64,000 nt of DNA. It comes from Xylocopilactobacillus apicola. Lineage in GTDB: Bacteria > Bacillota > Bacilli > Lactobacillales > Lactobacillaceae. Made by a program: the position numbers and the translations under genes. Positions 53,559 through 63,385 of the stretch are shown here, in pieces. Numbering within the stretch: the stretch's first letter is position 1; the number at the start of each line of letters is the position of its first letter. Under the pieces are notes generated by a model, which saw only the letters and a list, made by a program, of their open reading frames with translations, was not told the DNA's origin and searched no databases. The stretch is from NCBI RefSeq assembly GCF_033095985.1, contig NZ_AP026802.1:496001-560000 (forward strand), written 5' to 3'.

Positions 53559-54866
53559 TTATTTAAAGTAGCTTTCTAAACCTAAGACCACGCGTGAAAT
53601 AAATTGTTGGCGATAGCTATCCGATCTGATTTGAGCGAAATCTGAATCGCTATTAATATAGCCAATTTCCAGTAAAACTCCTGGATAATCGTTTTCTCGA
53701 ATAACTTCAAAATTTCCGAAATTGGTATTGCGATTCGGAATTTTTAGGCCATTAAACTGACTTGCTAAAGTTTTTGCCAGTTTGAGGTCTTTTTTTTCGG
53801 AATAATAGTAAGTGGTAATGCCACTTGCCTCATTAGCTGATTTGGAAGAGTCGAGATGGAGACTGATAAATGCACTTGGCTGATTTTTATTAGTTATCTT
53901 GACTCGGTCCTCTAAAGAAACCCAGGAATCTTTATTTCGAATCATTACAACCTTGGTTCCTTTGGTCTGCAACTGATCCCTTAATTCTTTGGCATATAGA
54001 AGGGAGAAATTTTTTTCGTAATGGCGGTTATCATTTGCTTGAGCACCGGGATCATCACCACCATGACCAGCATCAATTACAATGGTTGCCTTAGCTAAGG
54101 ATCGTGGTCGTGCAGCTTCTTGAGCCTGCTCAGCGCCAGTATTAGGAATTTCGGTAGTTACTAGTTGACGAGAAACGTAACCAATAATATTTTTTCCGTT
54201 TTTCACTTGATAAAAATCTCCAACAGAGCCAACAACTTCAAGCTGATCATCCTGCTTTGAAGTTGCTAAAACATGTGAATTAGGGTTAGCTTCCTGGTAA
54301 AGATTAATTGTTGGACGGAGCACATAAACTTTGGTTTGAGCTTTTTCCTGCTCGTCATTGGTTAGATCAAATAGTTTGTTGTTAATCCAGCCAATTTTTC
54401 CGTCCATCGTGATCTGACTCCAGTCACCTTTGGTGTAGACAATATTGACTTTAGTGCCTTTTTCCAGCCGATTTAAAACCTTACTTTGAGTGTTGGCATA
54501 TTCACGGATATTGACCCCACTAGTATTAACAACACCGGTTGCATTGGTCGCTGAATCAATTTCAGATGAGTCTAGAAGCCAATCGGCAACCCATCCAATT
54601 TTATCTCCATCCAGCCGAATTTTGTCCCAACCGTTTTTTTGTTCGAGAATTTGGATCTGGTCTCCTTCTTTTAACTGCGCCATAACATTATAAGAGAGCA
54701 TGGGACCAGTACGAACATTCACAACTTTTGCCTTGATAGTTACGACATTAGACATTGCGACTGTATAAGTACTCACCAGGCCCACGACTATTGTTACCAG
54801 GAGAATGATATTAATATAATTTTTTTTGAGAAATACTTTTAACTGATTCAAACCCTTAACACTCAC
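53559..54866 (-). CDS. N-acetylmuramoyl-L-alanine amidase (Amidase_3) with three SH3b domains
   Basis: A 435-residue wall hydrolase. One N-terminal membrane helix (about 16-38) precedes three bacterial SH3 domains (about 45-103, 112-168, 175-232) and a C-terminal zinc amidase_3 domain (about 257-432) with IVIDAGHGGDDPGAQ, ISLHLDSS and LLEIGYINS (zinc His and catalytic Glu). It cleaves the MurNAc-L-Ala bond of peptidoglycan outside the cell. Most similar in plan to LytC/YrvJ-type amidases. Single gene next to the dlt operon. Confidence 0.9.
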   Translation of the reverse strand: MSVKGLNQLKVFLKKNYINIILLVTIVVGLVSTYTVAMSNVVTIKAKVVNVRTGPMLSYNVMAQLKEGDQIQILEQKNGWDKIRLDGDKIGWVADWLLDSSEIDSATNATGVVNTSGVNIREYANTQSKVLNRLEKGTKVNIVYTKGDWSQITMDGKIGWINNKLFDLTNDEQEKAQTKVYVLRPTINLYQEANPNSHVLATSKQDDQLEVVGSVGDFYQVKNGKNIIGYVSRQLVTTEIPNTGAEQAQEAARPRSLAKATIVIDAGHGGDDPGAQANDNRHYEKNFSLLYAKELRDQLQTKGTKVVMIRNKDSWVSLEDRVKITNKNQPSAFISLHLDSSKSANEASGITTYYYSEKKDLKLAKTLASQFNGLKIPNRNTNFGNFEVIRENDYPGVLLEIGYINSDSDFAQIRSDSYRQQFISRVVLGLESYFK

Positions 54867-54920
54867 AATCTTTTATTTAAAGATAACTTATTTTTGTCTT
54901 GGAAAAAACCCCTTTGACCT

Positions 54921-54948
54921 AAAAAAACTGATTTTTTTCATCAGTTTT
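54921..54948 (-). terminator. Intrinsic terminator of the dlt operon
   Basis: AAAACTGAT and ATCAGTTTT pair perfectly around a seven-base loop; on the minus strand a run of T follows. It lies just past the dltD stop. Confidence 0.8.
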
Positions 54949-54960
54949 CATGTTTGTTGC

Positions 54961-56229
54961 TTAAAATTTAGAAATTTGGTCAACGTTAGCTTTTTGCCAA
55001 TCTCGATCATAAAATCGTTCGTTTAGCTGATAGAGAGGCTTCCGATGGTTATTTTCTAAAAATGGTTGAACCGCACTGTCAAAATAAAGCCATCCGCGCC
55101 AGCCAAAATGAATTGTATCGGTCATAAAATAAGGAATATCTCCATCATTTGAGAGATCGACGATATGTTTGAATCCTTGTGAATCAAGCTGATATTTGAT
55201 TTTAGTAACGGCATTTTGAATTTCTTTTTGTGAAAGACCTGTGTATTTTTGCCACTTTGCATTGACTGGAGGAATTACAAAAATTACATCGGTGTTGTTG
55301 TGGATGAAAGTTTCTAAGACTGCTTGGAAGTCAGCATATTCGGGCGATTTAGTAAAGCGATCCTTTTTTTGAAATCCTTTCAGCTTTTTAATTCGTTTCG
55401 ATAGCTGATCATGATAGAATTTATCGCTAATCCCAAAACTGTTATTAGATGTCTGCTCTCTTCCCAAGCGGCCTGCTAAATCGTAAAGATCATTATAGTC
55501 ATATTTATCCGGTAATTTCTTTGCGAACTTATCCACTTTTTTTTCGTTACGATTAGAAATAAAGAGATTAGAGAAGAAACGGTCTTCTTGCAAAAGTATG
55601 CGATGCTTCAATTTGATGTATGAAATTTCTTTATCAGAAAGAGATTTATCTTCACTTATTTTTTTAAATGCATTGCGTAATACAGCATCACTAGATGGAT
55701 CCAGTAAATTAAAGAAGCGTTTAGCGACATAACGATCCATTTTGGAATTATGCTCTCGTAAAATCCATTCTGTCGCCTGTAAAGGCGAAAAATAATAGTT
55801 AAATGCATCTTTTTTAGCACCTTTTGGCACAAACCATTGTGGTGAGATGCTAAAAACTGCTTTTTTATTTTCTAGTTGCTCATTAACCGACTGCATTGTT
55901 AGAAACTGAACGAGTGATTGCGATCCTTTAGCTCCTAGCAAGAACGGCCGATAACTGCGATCGTATTTTTCAGCTAAAACTGCTGGGTGGAGAGGATCAA
56001 ATCTTGACCATTCAGACGAGCCAAAAAAGGCGACATAATTACCACTAAGCGCCTGTTCTTTGACGGCAGTTCCTTTTTGGACTTTAGTCTCAAGGGCTGT
56101 TGCGGCATTTTTCTGGACCGATTTACTAACTTTTCCTAAGCCGAAGTGAAAAGGTGAGACTAATAATAAAAATACGATGATCGCGGCACAGACAATCGGA
56201 CCGAAGATCTTGCAGAGTTTTTTAAACAT
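54961..56229 (-). CDS. dltD: D-alanyl transfer protein DltD
   Basis: A 422-residue membrane-anchored SGNH-like protein with one N-terminal helix (about 10-28). The catalytic Ser is in AFFGSSEWSRF (near residue 71) and the Asp/His pair in DTIHFGWRGW (near residue 370). It takes part in the final transfer of D-Ala to teichoic acids on the outer face. It is the last gene of dltXABCD and overlaps dltC by one base. Confidence 0.92.
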   Translation of the reverse strand: MFKKLCKIFGPIVCAAIIVFLLLVSPFHFGLGKVSKSVQKNAATALETKVQKGTAVKEQALSGNYVAFFGSSEWSRFDPLHPAVLAEKYDRSYRPFLLGAKGSQSLVQFLTMQSVNEQLENKKAVFSISPQWFVPKGAKKDAFNYYFSPLQATEWILREHNSKMDRYVAKRFFNLLDPSSDAVLRNAFKKISEDKSLSDKEISYIKLKHRILLQEDRFFSNLFISNRNEKKVDKFAKKLPDKYDYNDLYDLAGRLGREQTSNNSFGISDKFYHDQLSKRIKKLKGFQKKDRFTKSPEYADFQAVLETFIHNNTDVIFVIPPVNAKWQKYTGLSQKEIQNAVTKIKYQLDSQGFKHIVDLSNDGDIPYFMTDTIHFGWRGWLYFDSAVQPFLENNHRKPLYQLNERFYDRDWQKANVDQISKF

Positions 56230-56474
56230 TATTGAAGCATACCACTAACTTTATCAACAATTTTTTCGGGGGTATCCCATTCATTTCGATCAAATTCGGA
56301 AATTTGGACGTCAATTCCTAATTTCTCTTGTAATTGTAATAGCATTTCAACAGTTGCCATCGAATCCATTAATGCTGTATCAAACAGGTTAACATTCATT
56401 TGATCAGCCAGATCAGTTCCGGTAATTTCGTTTAAAACATCAAGTACTGTGTTTTTGATTTCGCTTTTTTCCAT
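56229..56474 (-). CDS. dltC: D-alanyl carrier protein DltC
   Basis: An 81-residue acyl-carrier protein. The phosphopantetheine attachment residue is Ser38 in LMDSMATVEM. It accepts D-Ala from DltA and presents it to DltB. Seventeen bases after dltB. Confidence 0.94.
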   Translation of the reverse strand: MEKSEIKNTVLDVLNEITGTDLADQMNVNLFDTALMDSMATVEMLLQLQEKLGIDVQISEFDRNEWDTPEKIVDKVSGMLQ

Positions 56475-56491
56475 TTTTTAAAACTCCTTTT

Positions 56492-57700
56492 TTAACTAAA
56501 CCACAATTCATTTAAAAATCCTGAGAAAATCAGAAAACTGAAACAAACAACATTCACAGTCAAAAAGATTGCGAAATATTTAGTAAACCGATTCTGAGGG
56601 ATCTCTTCGCGGTGTTTCTTCTTGTAACGCAACCAAGCATCATTGATGACGATTGCAAAACCATGGAATAATCCATAGGTTATATAGTACCAGGTTAATC
56701 CATGCCAGAAACCCATGATTAACATATTTAAAACATAAGTAACATTTGCTGCGGTAATTCTTGACTTAAAGGTTTTTTTCTTCATAAACATGAACAAAAG
56801 CCGCATGTATATATAGTCTCTAAACCAAAAAGATAAACTCATATGCCAGCGATTCCAAAACTCTTTGATGTTAGGGGATTGCCAAGGTCGGTTGAAGTTC
56901 ATCGGGGTCTTGATGCCCATGAAGTAAGATGTTCCAACTGCAAATAGACTATATCCAGCAAAATCAAAGAAGAGATCTGCCGAATAGACATACATAACTC
57001 CCACGAGCGGCCACGAGATGCCAAGAAAATTTCCTCGCGCGGCCATTGCCGCGGTTTTAAGGCCAGGAAGTAAGAGGGTTCCAAAGATATAAGCTAAAAT
57101 AAACTTGTAAATAAATCCCAGAAATATATAATGTACTCCTTTTTGGAGCATTTCCAGGTATTCATCTCTTTTTGGAACGTTTTGATAATCCTTAACAAAT
57201 CTCCGATAACGATCGATTGGACCTGAAGAAATAGTTGGAAAGAATAAAAGAAACTGTAAGAAGTTCATTAAATCTAAATCTTTAATTACTCCATCACGAG
57301 TTTCCATGATTGTCTGCACAACCCGAAAAGTCAAGTAACTAATTCCCAAAAATCCAATTAAAGTTTGCACATTATTATGAGTTGCCGTTGAAATCTTGAC
57401 TAGCGCCAAAGGCAGAATAGCTAAAATGACAGCACAGTAGAAAATCCAGCCTTCATTACACTTCTTGCGATAACTTGAATAAGCAAAAGTTATCACTGTT
57501 TCATAAATCGTATAGATAATAAGGGCGACTCCTTGGTGCCAAGAAGGTCCACCAAATGTTAAGAACAAAAAAAATAAAGAAATAATTGCTTCATAAATCC
57601 TACTGCGACGGCCGTTTAAAATCAAAATAATAATAGGTATTAACGCAATAAACAGAACAATAAAATAGCTAGGATTTTCATAAGGTTGAAAATAAATCAT
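56492..57700 (-). CDS. dltB: D-alanyl transfer MBOAT protein DltB
   Basis: A 402-residue MBOAT-family membrane O-acyltransferase with about ten or more helices. The catalytic His is in MGFWHGLTWYY (near residue 337), and the second conserved His is in EFWNRWHMSLSFWFRDYIY. It moves D-Ala from the carrier across the membrane. It overlaps dltA by one base. Confidence 0.93.
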   Translation of the reverse strand: MIYFQPYENPSYFIVLFIALIPIIILILNGRRSRIYEAIISLFFLFLTFGGPSWHQGVALIIYTIYETVITFAYSSYRKKCNEGWIFYCAVILAILPLALVKISTATHNNVQTLIGFLGISYLTFRVVQTIMETRDGVIKDLDLMNFLQFLLFFPTISSGPIDRYRRFVKDYQNVPKRDEYLEMLQKGVHYIFLGFIYKFILAYIFGTLLLPGLKTAAMAARGNFLGISWPLVGVMYVYSADLFFDFAGYSLFAVGTSYFMGIKTPMNFNRPWQSPNIKEFWNRWHMSLSFWFRDYIYMRLLFMFMKKKTFKSRITAANVTYVLNMLIMGFWHGLTWYYITYGLFHGFAIVINDAWLRYKKKHREEIPQNRFTKYFAIFLTVNVVCFSFLIFSGFLNELWFS

Positions 57701-59223
57701 TAAGAATTAACCTCGTTAATGATGGCTTTCAAATCAATTTTTCCATTAGGACTTTGAGGCAATTCTTCTTTATAGATGATTCTTTGGGGCACCATATAAG
57801 AGACCATCTCTTTTTGTAAGCCAGCTTTAATCTCTTCGGTGGCTTTGAGCTCATTACCTACAACAGACTTTGTGGGGACAACCCACGCAATTAACTGGGA
57901 AACTTTTTGGTCACGACCGTACACTGGAACTACAACTCCTTGTTTTACAAGTGGTTGATGTTGCAAGTGGAAGCTCACTTCTTCAAGTTCAATTCGGTAA
58001 CCGTGCAGCTTAACTTGAAAATCAGTCCGACCATAGAATAGGAATTGACCAAATTGATCACGAGCACAAAGATCACCAGATCGATATTTTCTTGGGCGAT
58101 CTTTAATAAAGGCAGCTTCGGTTTTTTCGGGATTATTAAGGTACCCTTTAGAGACACTGGGACCTTGAATGATCAATTCACCTTTTTCGTTATCAGATAG
58201 AACCTCGTCAGTTGTAGGATTGACAATCGTCATTAAGGTATCATCCTTTGGGGTTCCAATCGGGAGCCGATCATATTTTTCAAGAATTTCGTCAGTTATT
58301 TCCACAGCTGAGACAGCAACGGTTGCTTCAGTTGGTCCATAGGTGTTAAAAATATGAGCATTAGGAAAACGAGTTCGTAATGCTTGAGCAGTTTTATGAG
58401 TTAGTTCTTCACCGCAAAATAAGAAGTGCGTAATTTCTGGCATCGATTCAGCATTAAAAGCTGGGTTTAAAAGACAAACATCCGCAAAAGTGGGAGTTGA
58501 AACCCAAACTTGAACCTTAGTATTAGGCAAAGCGTTAAATAATTCTTTGAAATTATCAGTAACTTCTTTATCGAGAGCTACGAGGGTTCCGCCGCTGGCT
58601 AAAGTTGGTCCCCAGTTCATGACTGATAAATCAAAAGAATAAGGCGGCTGAGAGAGGTTTCTCGGCTCATTAGGGAGTGAAAACTCCGAGCTAAGCATCC
58701 AATTGACAAAGCTTAGAAGATTGTTGTGTGAAATCTGTACACCTTTGGGTTTGCCAGTTGTGCCAGATGTGAAAATAATATAGTAAGTTTCATCACTTGA
58801 AACCGCGTGATCGACTGAATATTCAACGGGTTCATTGATAATTGAACTCAATTGGTCTGGTTCAATAGTAGGGAGTTCGTTAATCTTAAAATCTGTCGGT
58901 TCGACGTTAATTAAAGCAGCAGGTTCGGCGATTTCGCCAATCAATTCCAAGCGAGTTTTAGGTGAATGACTATCGACCGGAATATAAGCATGTCCTGATT
59001 TGACAGCACCTAAAAAAGCCACTAAAGTCTCAAATTTTTGGTTTCCGTAAACCATAACTGGGCGGCTACGATCTAAATTTAGCTGATCAAGATAATTAGC
59101 TAAGCGATTGGAATATTCTCGTAGTTCGCCGTATGTATTTTTGACTTGATTATTTTCATAAACAATCCGCTCAGGGTGATCAAGCCCGAATTGATCGATT
59201 GTTTGGATAAAGTTTTCTATCAT
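57700..59223 (-). CDS. dltA: D-alanine--D-alanyl carrier ligase DltA
   Basis: A 507-residue adenylate-forming enzyme that activates D-Ala with ATP and loads it on DltC. Core motifs seen are IFTSGTTGKPKGVQ (A3), FNTYGPTEATVA (A5), YRSGDLCARD (A7), the LHGYRIELEEV (A8) hinge and NGKIDLKA (A10, catalytic Lys). Full length. It lies 20 bases after dltX. Confidence 0.94.
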   Translation of the reverse strand: MIENFIQTIDQFGLDHPERIVYENNQVKNTYGELREYSNRLANYLDQLNLDRSRPVMVYGNQKFETLVAFLGAVKSGHAYIPVDSHSPKTRLELIGEIAEPAALINVEPTDFKINELPTIEPDQLSSIINEPVEYSVDHAVSSDETYYIIFTSGTTGKPKGVQISHNNLLSFVNWMLSSEFSLPNEPRNLSQPPYSFDLSVMNWGPTLASGGTLVALDKEVTDNFKELFNALPNTKVQVWVSTPTFADVCLLNPAFNAESMPEITHFLFCGEELTHKTAQALRTRFPNAHIFNTYGPTEATVAVSAVEITDEILEKYDRLPIGTPKDDTLMTIVNPTTDEVLSDNEKGELIIQGPSVSKGYLNNPEKTEAAFIKDRPRKYRSGDLCARDQFGQFLFYGRTDFQVKLHGYRIELEEVSFHLQHQPLVKQGVVVPVYGRDQKVSQLIAWVVPTKSVVGNELKATEEIKAGLQKEMVSYMVPQRIIYKEELPQSPNGKIDLKAIINEVNS

Positions 59224-59243
59224 CTATAAACTCCCAATAATTT

Positions 59244-59393
59244 TTAAAATCCATTATAAATAAAGCCGCCACCGCCGACTCCGCTGTAACTATAAAGATA
59301 GACGAGGACTAGAAAAATAACTGTATAAAAGATGGTGGTGCAAATAAAGCGAGCAATCCCGTTATTCTTAAACGCAATCCATTTTTTCTTCAT
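59244..59393 (-). CDS. dltX: DltX, teichoic acid D-alanylation small protein
   Basis: A 49-residue membrane peptide that begins MKKKWIAFKNNG, has one helix (about 18-37) and ends with FIYNGF, close to the FIYNEF C-terminus typical of DltX. ATG 59393 with GGAG upstream is chosen over a longer frame that reaches into the promoter region. It is the first gene of the operon and is required for D-alanylation in characterised systems. Confidence 0.88.
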   Translation of the reverse strand: MKKKWIAFKNNGIARFICTTIFYTVIFLVLVYLYSYSGVGGGGFIYNGF

Positions 59394-59448
59394 TAGTGTA
59401 AAGCAACTCCTTATCATAGACCCAAACCGTGGTAACATATACCATACT

Positions 59449-59454
59449 ATTATA
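59449..59454 (-). promoter_or_regulatory. -10 box candidate of the dlt operon
   Basis: A perfect TATAAT on the minus strand about 56 bases before the dltX start codon. No clear -35 stands 16-18 bases further upstream, suggesting a regulated promoter. Confidence 0.4.
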
Positions 59455-59481
59455 TGATAAATCATCGGTTAATAAACTATT

Positions 59482-59509
59482 AATTAGAATTTTATTATTT
59501 ATTCTAATT
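59482..59509. repeat. Inverted repeat upstream of the dlt promoter
   Basis: A perfect nine-base inverted repeat (AATTAGAAT with ATTCTAATT) with a ten-base spacer lies 28 bases upstream of the dlt -10 box, on the far side from the gene. It could be a regulator binding site, although hairpin formation is also possible. Confidence 0.4.
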
Positions 59510-59593
59510 TTCTCCATCGTTCGCTCGACTGATTTTTAGTTAATTGTTGAGAAAATTATAGCAGACGTTGTTCAGTTTAGCTATTTCTAACGA

Positions 59594-59622
59594 TTGACAA
59601 ATATTTGCTGCTTGTTTATCCT
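59594..59622 (+). promoter_or_regulatory. Promoter of the hisS-aspS operon
   Basis: A perfect TTGACA (59594-59599), exactly 17 bases and TATCCT (59617-59622). The start site would be near 59629, making the T-box leader only about 165 bases to the hisS start codon. Confidence 0.6.
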
Positions 59623-59625
59623 TAT

Positions 59626-59777
59626 TGTATAAAATCAGAGATCAAGCCGAGGCTGAAAGCTTGAAAAAATTCGTGACGTACCAATTAATCGCAGTTCGCT
59701 GCGTTATCAAACTAGTTAAATTATAGGTGGTACCGTGCAATTATGCGCCCTAAAAGTTTTTTAGTGGCGCTTTTTTT
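59626..59777 (+). promoter_or_regulatory. T-box riboswitch of the hisS-aspS operon, short stem I
   Basis: The T-box AGGTGGTACCGTG lies at 59725-59737 and is followed by a terminator (GCGCC...GGCGC, 59745-59770, seven T). Upstream are a small hairpin TCAAGC/GCTTGA with an AGAGA on its 5' side, a CGCAG-TTCG-CTGCG hairpin (59689-59702), and between them GTGACG at 59674-59679. The only sensible specifier in the internal loop is GAC (59675-59677, Asp) followed by a purine; no His codon (CAC/CAT) occurs in the leader. The variable base after TGG is T, which can pair with the tRNA-Asp discriminator G but not with the tRNA-His C. Stem I seems much shorter than usual. Confidence 0.8.
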
Positions 59778-59796
59778 GTTTGGTAAGGAGGATAGA

Positions 59797-61071
59797 ATGG
59801 TTTATCAAAGGCCAAAAGGAACCAATGATGTTTTGCCGCAAGAAGCGGTTATTTGGCAGAAATTAGAGAATACGGAAAGACAAATTGCTGCAAAGTTTGG
59901 CTATTCTGAAATTAGAGTACCAATTTTTGAAAACTTAAATCTATTTCAGCGTAGTGCAGGGGAAACTTCTGATGTTGTCGCAAAAGAGATGTATGAATTT
60001 ACCGATAAAGGTAATCGTAAGATGGCTTTGCGACCAGAAGGAACTGCCGGAGTAGTGCGAGCGTATATTGAAAATAAACTTTTTGGACCGGAGTTTGCAA
60101 AGCCTTTTAAGGTCTATTATCTGGGACCGATGTTCCGCTACGAAAGACCGCAAAGCGGACGCAGCCGACAATTTAATCAATTTGGAGTTGAAGCTTTCGG
60201 AGTTGAAGATCCTAGGCTTGACGCCGAGACGATCACTTTGGCGGTCGAAATTTTAAAAACTCTTGAAATTACAGAAGTTAAAGTTGCTTTAAATACTTTA
60301 GGAGATCAAGAATCCCGGCAGGCTTACGAAAAAGCTCTGGTCGATTACTTGACGCCGTATGAAGCTGAACTATCTGAAGACTCCAAGATCAGATTAGTAA
60401 AAAATCCATTGAGAATTTTGGATTCCAAAGATCCAACCGATCAAAAAATTGTCGCGGACGCGCCAAAGATTATTGATTACCTTACTGATAGCGCCGCTCA
60501 ATACTTTGAAGAAGTAAAGAAATACCTGGCGTTAAACGGAATTGATTTTGTCATCGACGAAGAATTGGTGCGGGGACTTGATTATTATAATCACACAATC
60601 TTTGAGTTGATTTATACTGGCGATCGTTTTGGCGGCAGCGAACTCACGCTGATTGCAGGAGGAAGATACAACCAGTTGGTAGAAGAGCTTGGTGGTCCCG
60701 CAACTCCTGGAGTTGGTTTTGGCCTTGGCGAAGAGCGATTAATTGAAATTCTCGCCCAAAATGAGGATTTAAAAGAAGAGTTGCAGCCCGAAGTCGATCT
60801 CTTTTTGGTCGGAGTCGAAGAGGAATCTGTACCAGAAATTTTCCAATTAGCCAACACATTGCGTGAACGAGGACTTTCAGTAGCTTACGATTACACGGGA
60901 CGTTCTTTGAAATCGCAATTTAAACTCGCCAATCGCTTAAAATCACGTTACACGATTGTGATTGGAAGTAAAGAAATTGCAGATAAAGTATATCGATTGA
61001 AGAAAATGAGTGATGGCACTGAATTTGAGCTAGCATTAAAAGACATTACGAAGGGTAGGTTAGAAGATTAA
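59797..61071 (+). CDS. hisS: Histidyl-tRNA synthetase
   Basis: A 424-residue class II synthetase. Motif 2 is [25 protein letters not shown], the HisA segment is [14 protein letters not shown] (about residues 252-265) and motif 3 is [11 protein letters not shown], with the C-terminal anticodon-binding domain (about 325-420). ATG 59797 with AAGGAGG lies after the T-box terminator; the frame from 59743 starts inside the terminator. It overlaps aspS by one base. Confidence 0.95.
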   Translation: MVYQRPKGTNDVLPQEAVIWQKLENTERQIAAKFGYSEIRVPIFENLNLFQRSAGETSDVVAKEMYEFTDKGNRKMALRPEGTAGVVRAYIENKLFGPEFAKPFKVYYLGPMFRYERPQSGRSRQFNQFGVEAFGVEDPRLDAETITLAVEILKTLEITEVKVALNTLGDQESRQAYEKALVDYLTPYEAELSEDSKIRLVKNPLRILDSKDPTDQKIVADAPKIIDYLTDSAAQYFEEVKKYLALNGIDFVIDEELVRGLDYYNHTIFELIYTGDRFGGSELTLIAGGRYNQLVEELGGPATPGVGFGLGEERLIEILAQNEDLKEELQPEVDLFLVGVEEESVPEIFQLANTLRERGLSVAYDYTGRSLKSQFKLANRLKSRYTIVIGSKEIADKVYRLKKMSDGTEFELALKDITKGRLED

Positions 61072-63383
61072 TGGCTGAAAGAACAATGTATGCAGGAGAC
61101 GTCACAATTAAAGACGTCGGTAAAACGGTTACTTTAAAAGGGTGGGTTCAAAGAAGACGTGATTTAGGAGCGTTGATTTTTATCCAGCTAAGAGATCGTG
61201 CGGGGATCGTTCAATTAGTAATTCGTGAAGACGCCAATGAAGAATTGCACCAGCAAGCTTCCGCTTTACGTAATGAATACGTTATCGAGGCGACTGGTCG
61301 TGTCGTGCAGCGAGCTGATGGCGAAGCAAACGATCGGATGAAGACAGGTGAAATTGAAATTGAAGTTTCAAATCTAAAAGTCCTAAGTACTTCAAAGACG
61401 CTGCCTTTTAATATTGAAGATCACGTTGAAATTAAAGAAGACCTCAAATTAAAATATCGCTATTTAGATCTGCGTCGCCCTGAAATGCAAAGATCTTTAA
61501 TGATGCGTTCAAAAATCACGCACGTTATTCACCGATTTATGGACGATCATGGTTTTATTGATATTGAAACGCCTAATTTAACCAAATCAACGCCTGAAGG
61601 GGCAAGGGATTTCTTAGTTCCTTCTAGGACTTATCAAGGAAATTTCTGGGCTTTACCGCAGTCGCCCCAGTTGTTTAAGCAACTATTGATGACATCAGGT
61701 TTTGATCGCTATTATCAGATCGCACGCTGTTTTCGGGATGAGGATTTACGAGGGGATCGGCAACCAGAATTCACTCAAGTTGATATTGAAACTTCATTTT
61801 TAAGTGATCAAGAGATCATGTCAATTGCTGAAGAGTTGATCGCCGAAGTTCTAAAAGAGGTGGTTAATGTCGAAATTAAATTGCCGATTGAACGAATGAC
61901 TTGGGATTATGCGATGGAACACTATGGTTCCGATAAACCAGATCTCCGTTTTGGGATGGAGCTCATTAATGTTGAAGATGCAGTTAAAGACGCTGAGTTT
62001 AAGGTTTTTAGTTCGGCAATAAACGAAGGCGGCATTGTACGTGCCTTGGTTGTACCAGGTGCTGCTGAGAAATTTTCTCGCCGGGACATTGATAATTGGG
62101 GCGAATACGTCAAGCGCTTTGGAGCTAAGGGACTTGCTTGGTTAAAAGTTAAAGACGGTGAGGTTCAAGGACCAATCGCTAAATTCATGAAGCCAATTGC
62201 ATCGAGACTGTTAGCCCAGACGAAGGCGCAAGATGGCGATTTGATTTTGTTTGCCGCGGCCGAAAAAGCAGTAGTAAACGCAACTTTAGGTTATCTTCGG
62301 ACGATGCTAGGGGATCAATTGGGATTAATTGATCACGATCAGTTCCGTTTTGTTTGGATTACTGATTTTCCAATGTTTCACTATTCAAAAGAAGAAGGTC
62401 GCTACGTGTCAGAGCATCATCCTTTCACCCTGCCAACAGAAGAAACGGTTGATTATTTGGAAACTGATCCCAGCAAAGTTTATGCTTATGCCTATGATAT
62501 CTGCTTGAATGGTTATGAATTGGGCGGGGGATCTCTAAGAATTCATACCCGTGAAATGCAGGAAAGAATGTTTAAGGCACTTGGCTTTTCACTTGAAGAC
62601 GCCAATGAGCGCTTCGGTTTCTTAATGAATGCTCTTGATTACGGTTTCCCGCCACTCGGAGGAATTGCCTTTGGACTCGATCGTTTTGCGATGCTTTTGG
62701 CTAAAAAAGATAATATCCGTGACGTCATTGCTTTTCCAAAGAATTCAAAAGGCACCGAAGCTTTAACCGGCGCTCCGGGTGAGGTCGATTCAGCGCAGCT
62801 TGATGAACTGGGAATTAAAACTATGAGAAAAATGTCCGCCGCTGATCTTGCTAAAATCGAAAATATAACCATTGATGAAGATTTAAGTCTGAGGCGTTAT
62901 CAATTAAGCGATGCAGCAGCAATTCAGGATCTAGTGGAGACTAATCGGGATCATTTGGCGAAGTTTTTACCATGGGCTAAAGATAATGATTTAGCAGCTG
63001 AGGAGAAATTTGTGCAGGAGGCCGTTGCCAGTTTTGATGCTGGGTTGAGCTTTAATTATGTGATCGAGAAATCTGGAGAAGTTGTCGGCGTGATTGATTT
63101 TCATAATATTCAAGGTAGCAATGCTGAAATCGGTTATTGGCTGGGCGCAGAATATCAGCACCAAGGGATTATGAGCCAAGCCGTTAAAAGTTTGATTGCA
63201 AGATTAGCTCCTGTTATGAAATTACACCGAGTTGTGATTAAGACTGATCCATCAAATAAAGCAAGCCAAAATGTTGCCTTAAAAGCGGGATTTACCTTGG
63301 AAGGAATTGAACACGGCGCAGTTTTAAACAATGGTGAATATAAAGATTATGAAGTCTATTATTACCTAGTTGAAGGTGTTTAA
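61071..63383 (+). CDS. aspS: Aspartyl-tRNA synthetase fused to a C-terminal GNAT acetyltransferase domain
   Basis: A 770-residue protein; AspRS is normally about 590. Residues 1-585 are complete bacterial AspRS: OB fold (about 1-105), motif 2 [22 protein letters not shown] insertion (about 290-400) and motif 3 [11 protein letters not shown], ending at the usual [11 protein letters not shown]. With no stop it continues through [11 protein letters not shown] into a full RimJ/RimL-like acetyltransferase (about 600-770) with [23 protein letters not shown] and [20 protein letters not shown]. No frameshift is needed. The next gene encodes a related stand-alone acetyltransferase, so the domain probably arose by duplication and stop loss. 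Whether the domain acts on the synthetase, tRNA or another target is unknown. Confidence 0.93.
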   Translation: MAERTMYAGDVTIKDVGKTVTLKGWVQRRRDLGALIFIQLRDRAGIVQLVIREDANEELHQQASALRNEYVIEATGRVVQRADGEANDRMKTGEIEIEVSNLKVLSTSKTLPFNIEDHVEIKEDLKLKYRYLDLRRPEMQRSLMMRSKITHVIHRFMDDHGFIDIETPNLTKSTPEGARDFLVPSRTYQGNFWALPQSPQLFKQLLMTSGFDRYYQIARCFRDEDLRGDRQPEFTQVDIETSFLSDQEIMSIAEELIAEVLKEVVNVEIKLPIERMTWDYAMEHYGSDKPDLRFGMELINVEDAVKDAEFKVFSSAINEGGIVRALVVPGAAEKFSRRDIDNWGEYVKRFGAKGLAWLKVKDGEVQGPIAKFMKPIASRLLAQTKAQDGDLILFAAAEKAVVNATLGYLRTMLGDQLGLIDHDQFRFVWITDFPMFHYSKEEGRYVSEHHPFTLPTEETVDYLETDPSKVYAYAYDICLNGYELGGGSLRIHTREMQERMFKALGFSLEDANERFGFLMNALDYGFPPLGGIAFGLDRFAMLLAKKDNIRDVIAFPKNSKGTEALTGAPGEVDSAQLDELGIKTMRKMSAADLAKIENITIDEDLSLRRYQLSDAAAIQDLVETNRDHLAKFLPWAKDNDLAAEEKFVQEAVASFDAGLSFNYVIEKSGEVVGVIDFHNIQGSNAEIGYWLGAEYQHQGIMSQAVKSLIARLAPVMKLHRVVIKTDPSNKASQNVALKAGFTLEGIEHGAVLNNGEYKDYEVYYYLVEGV

Positions 63384-63385
63384 TT

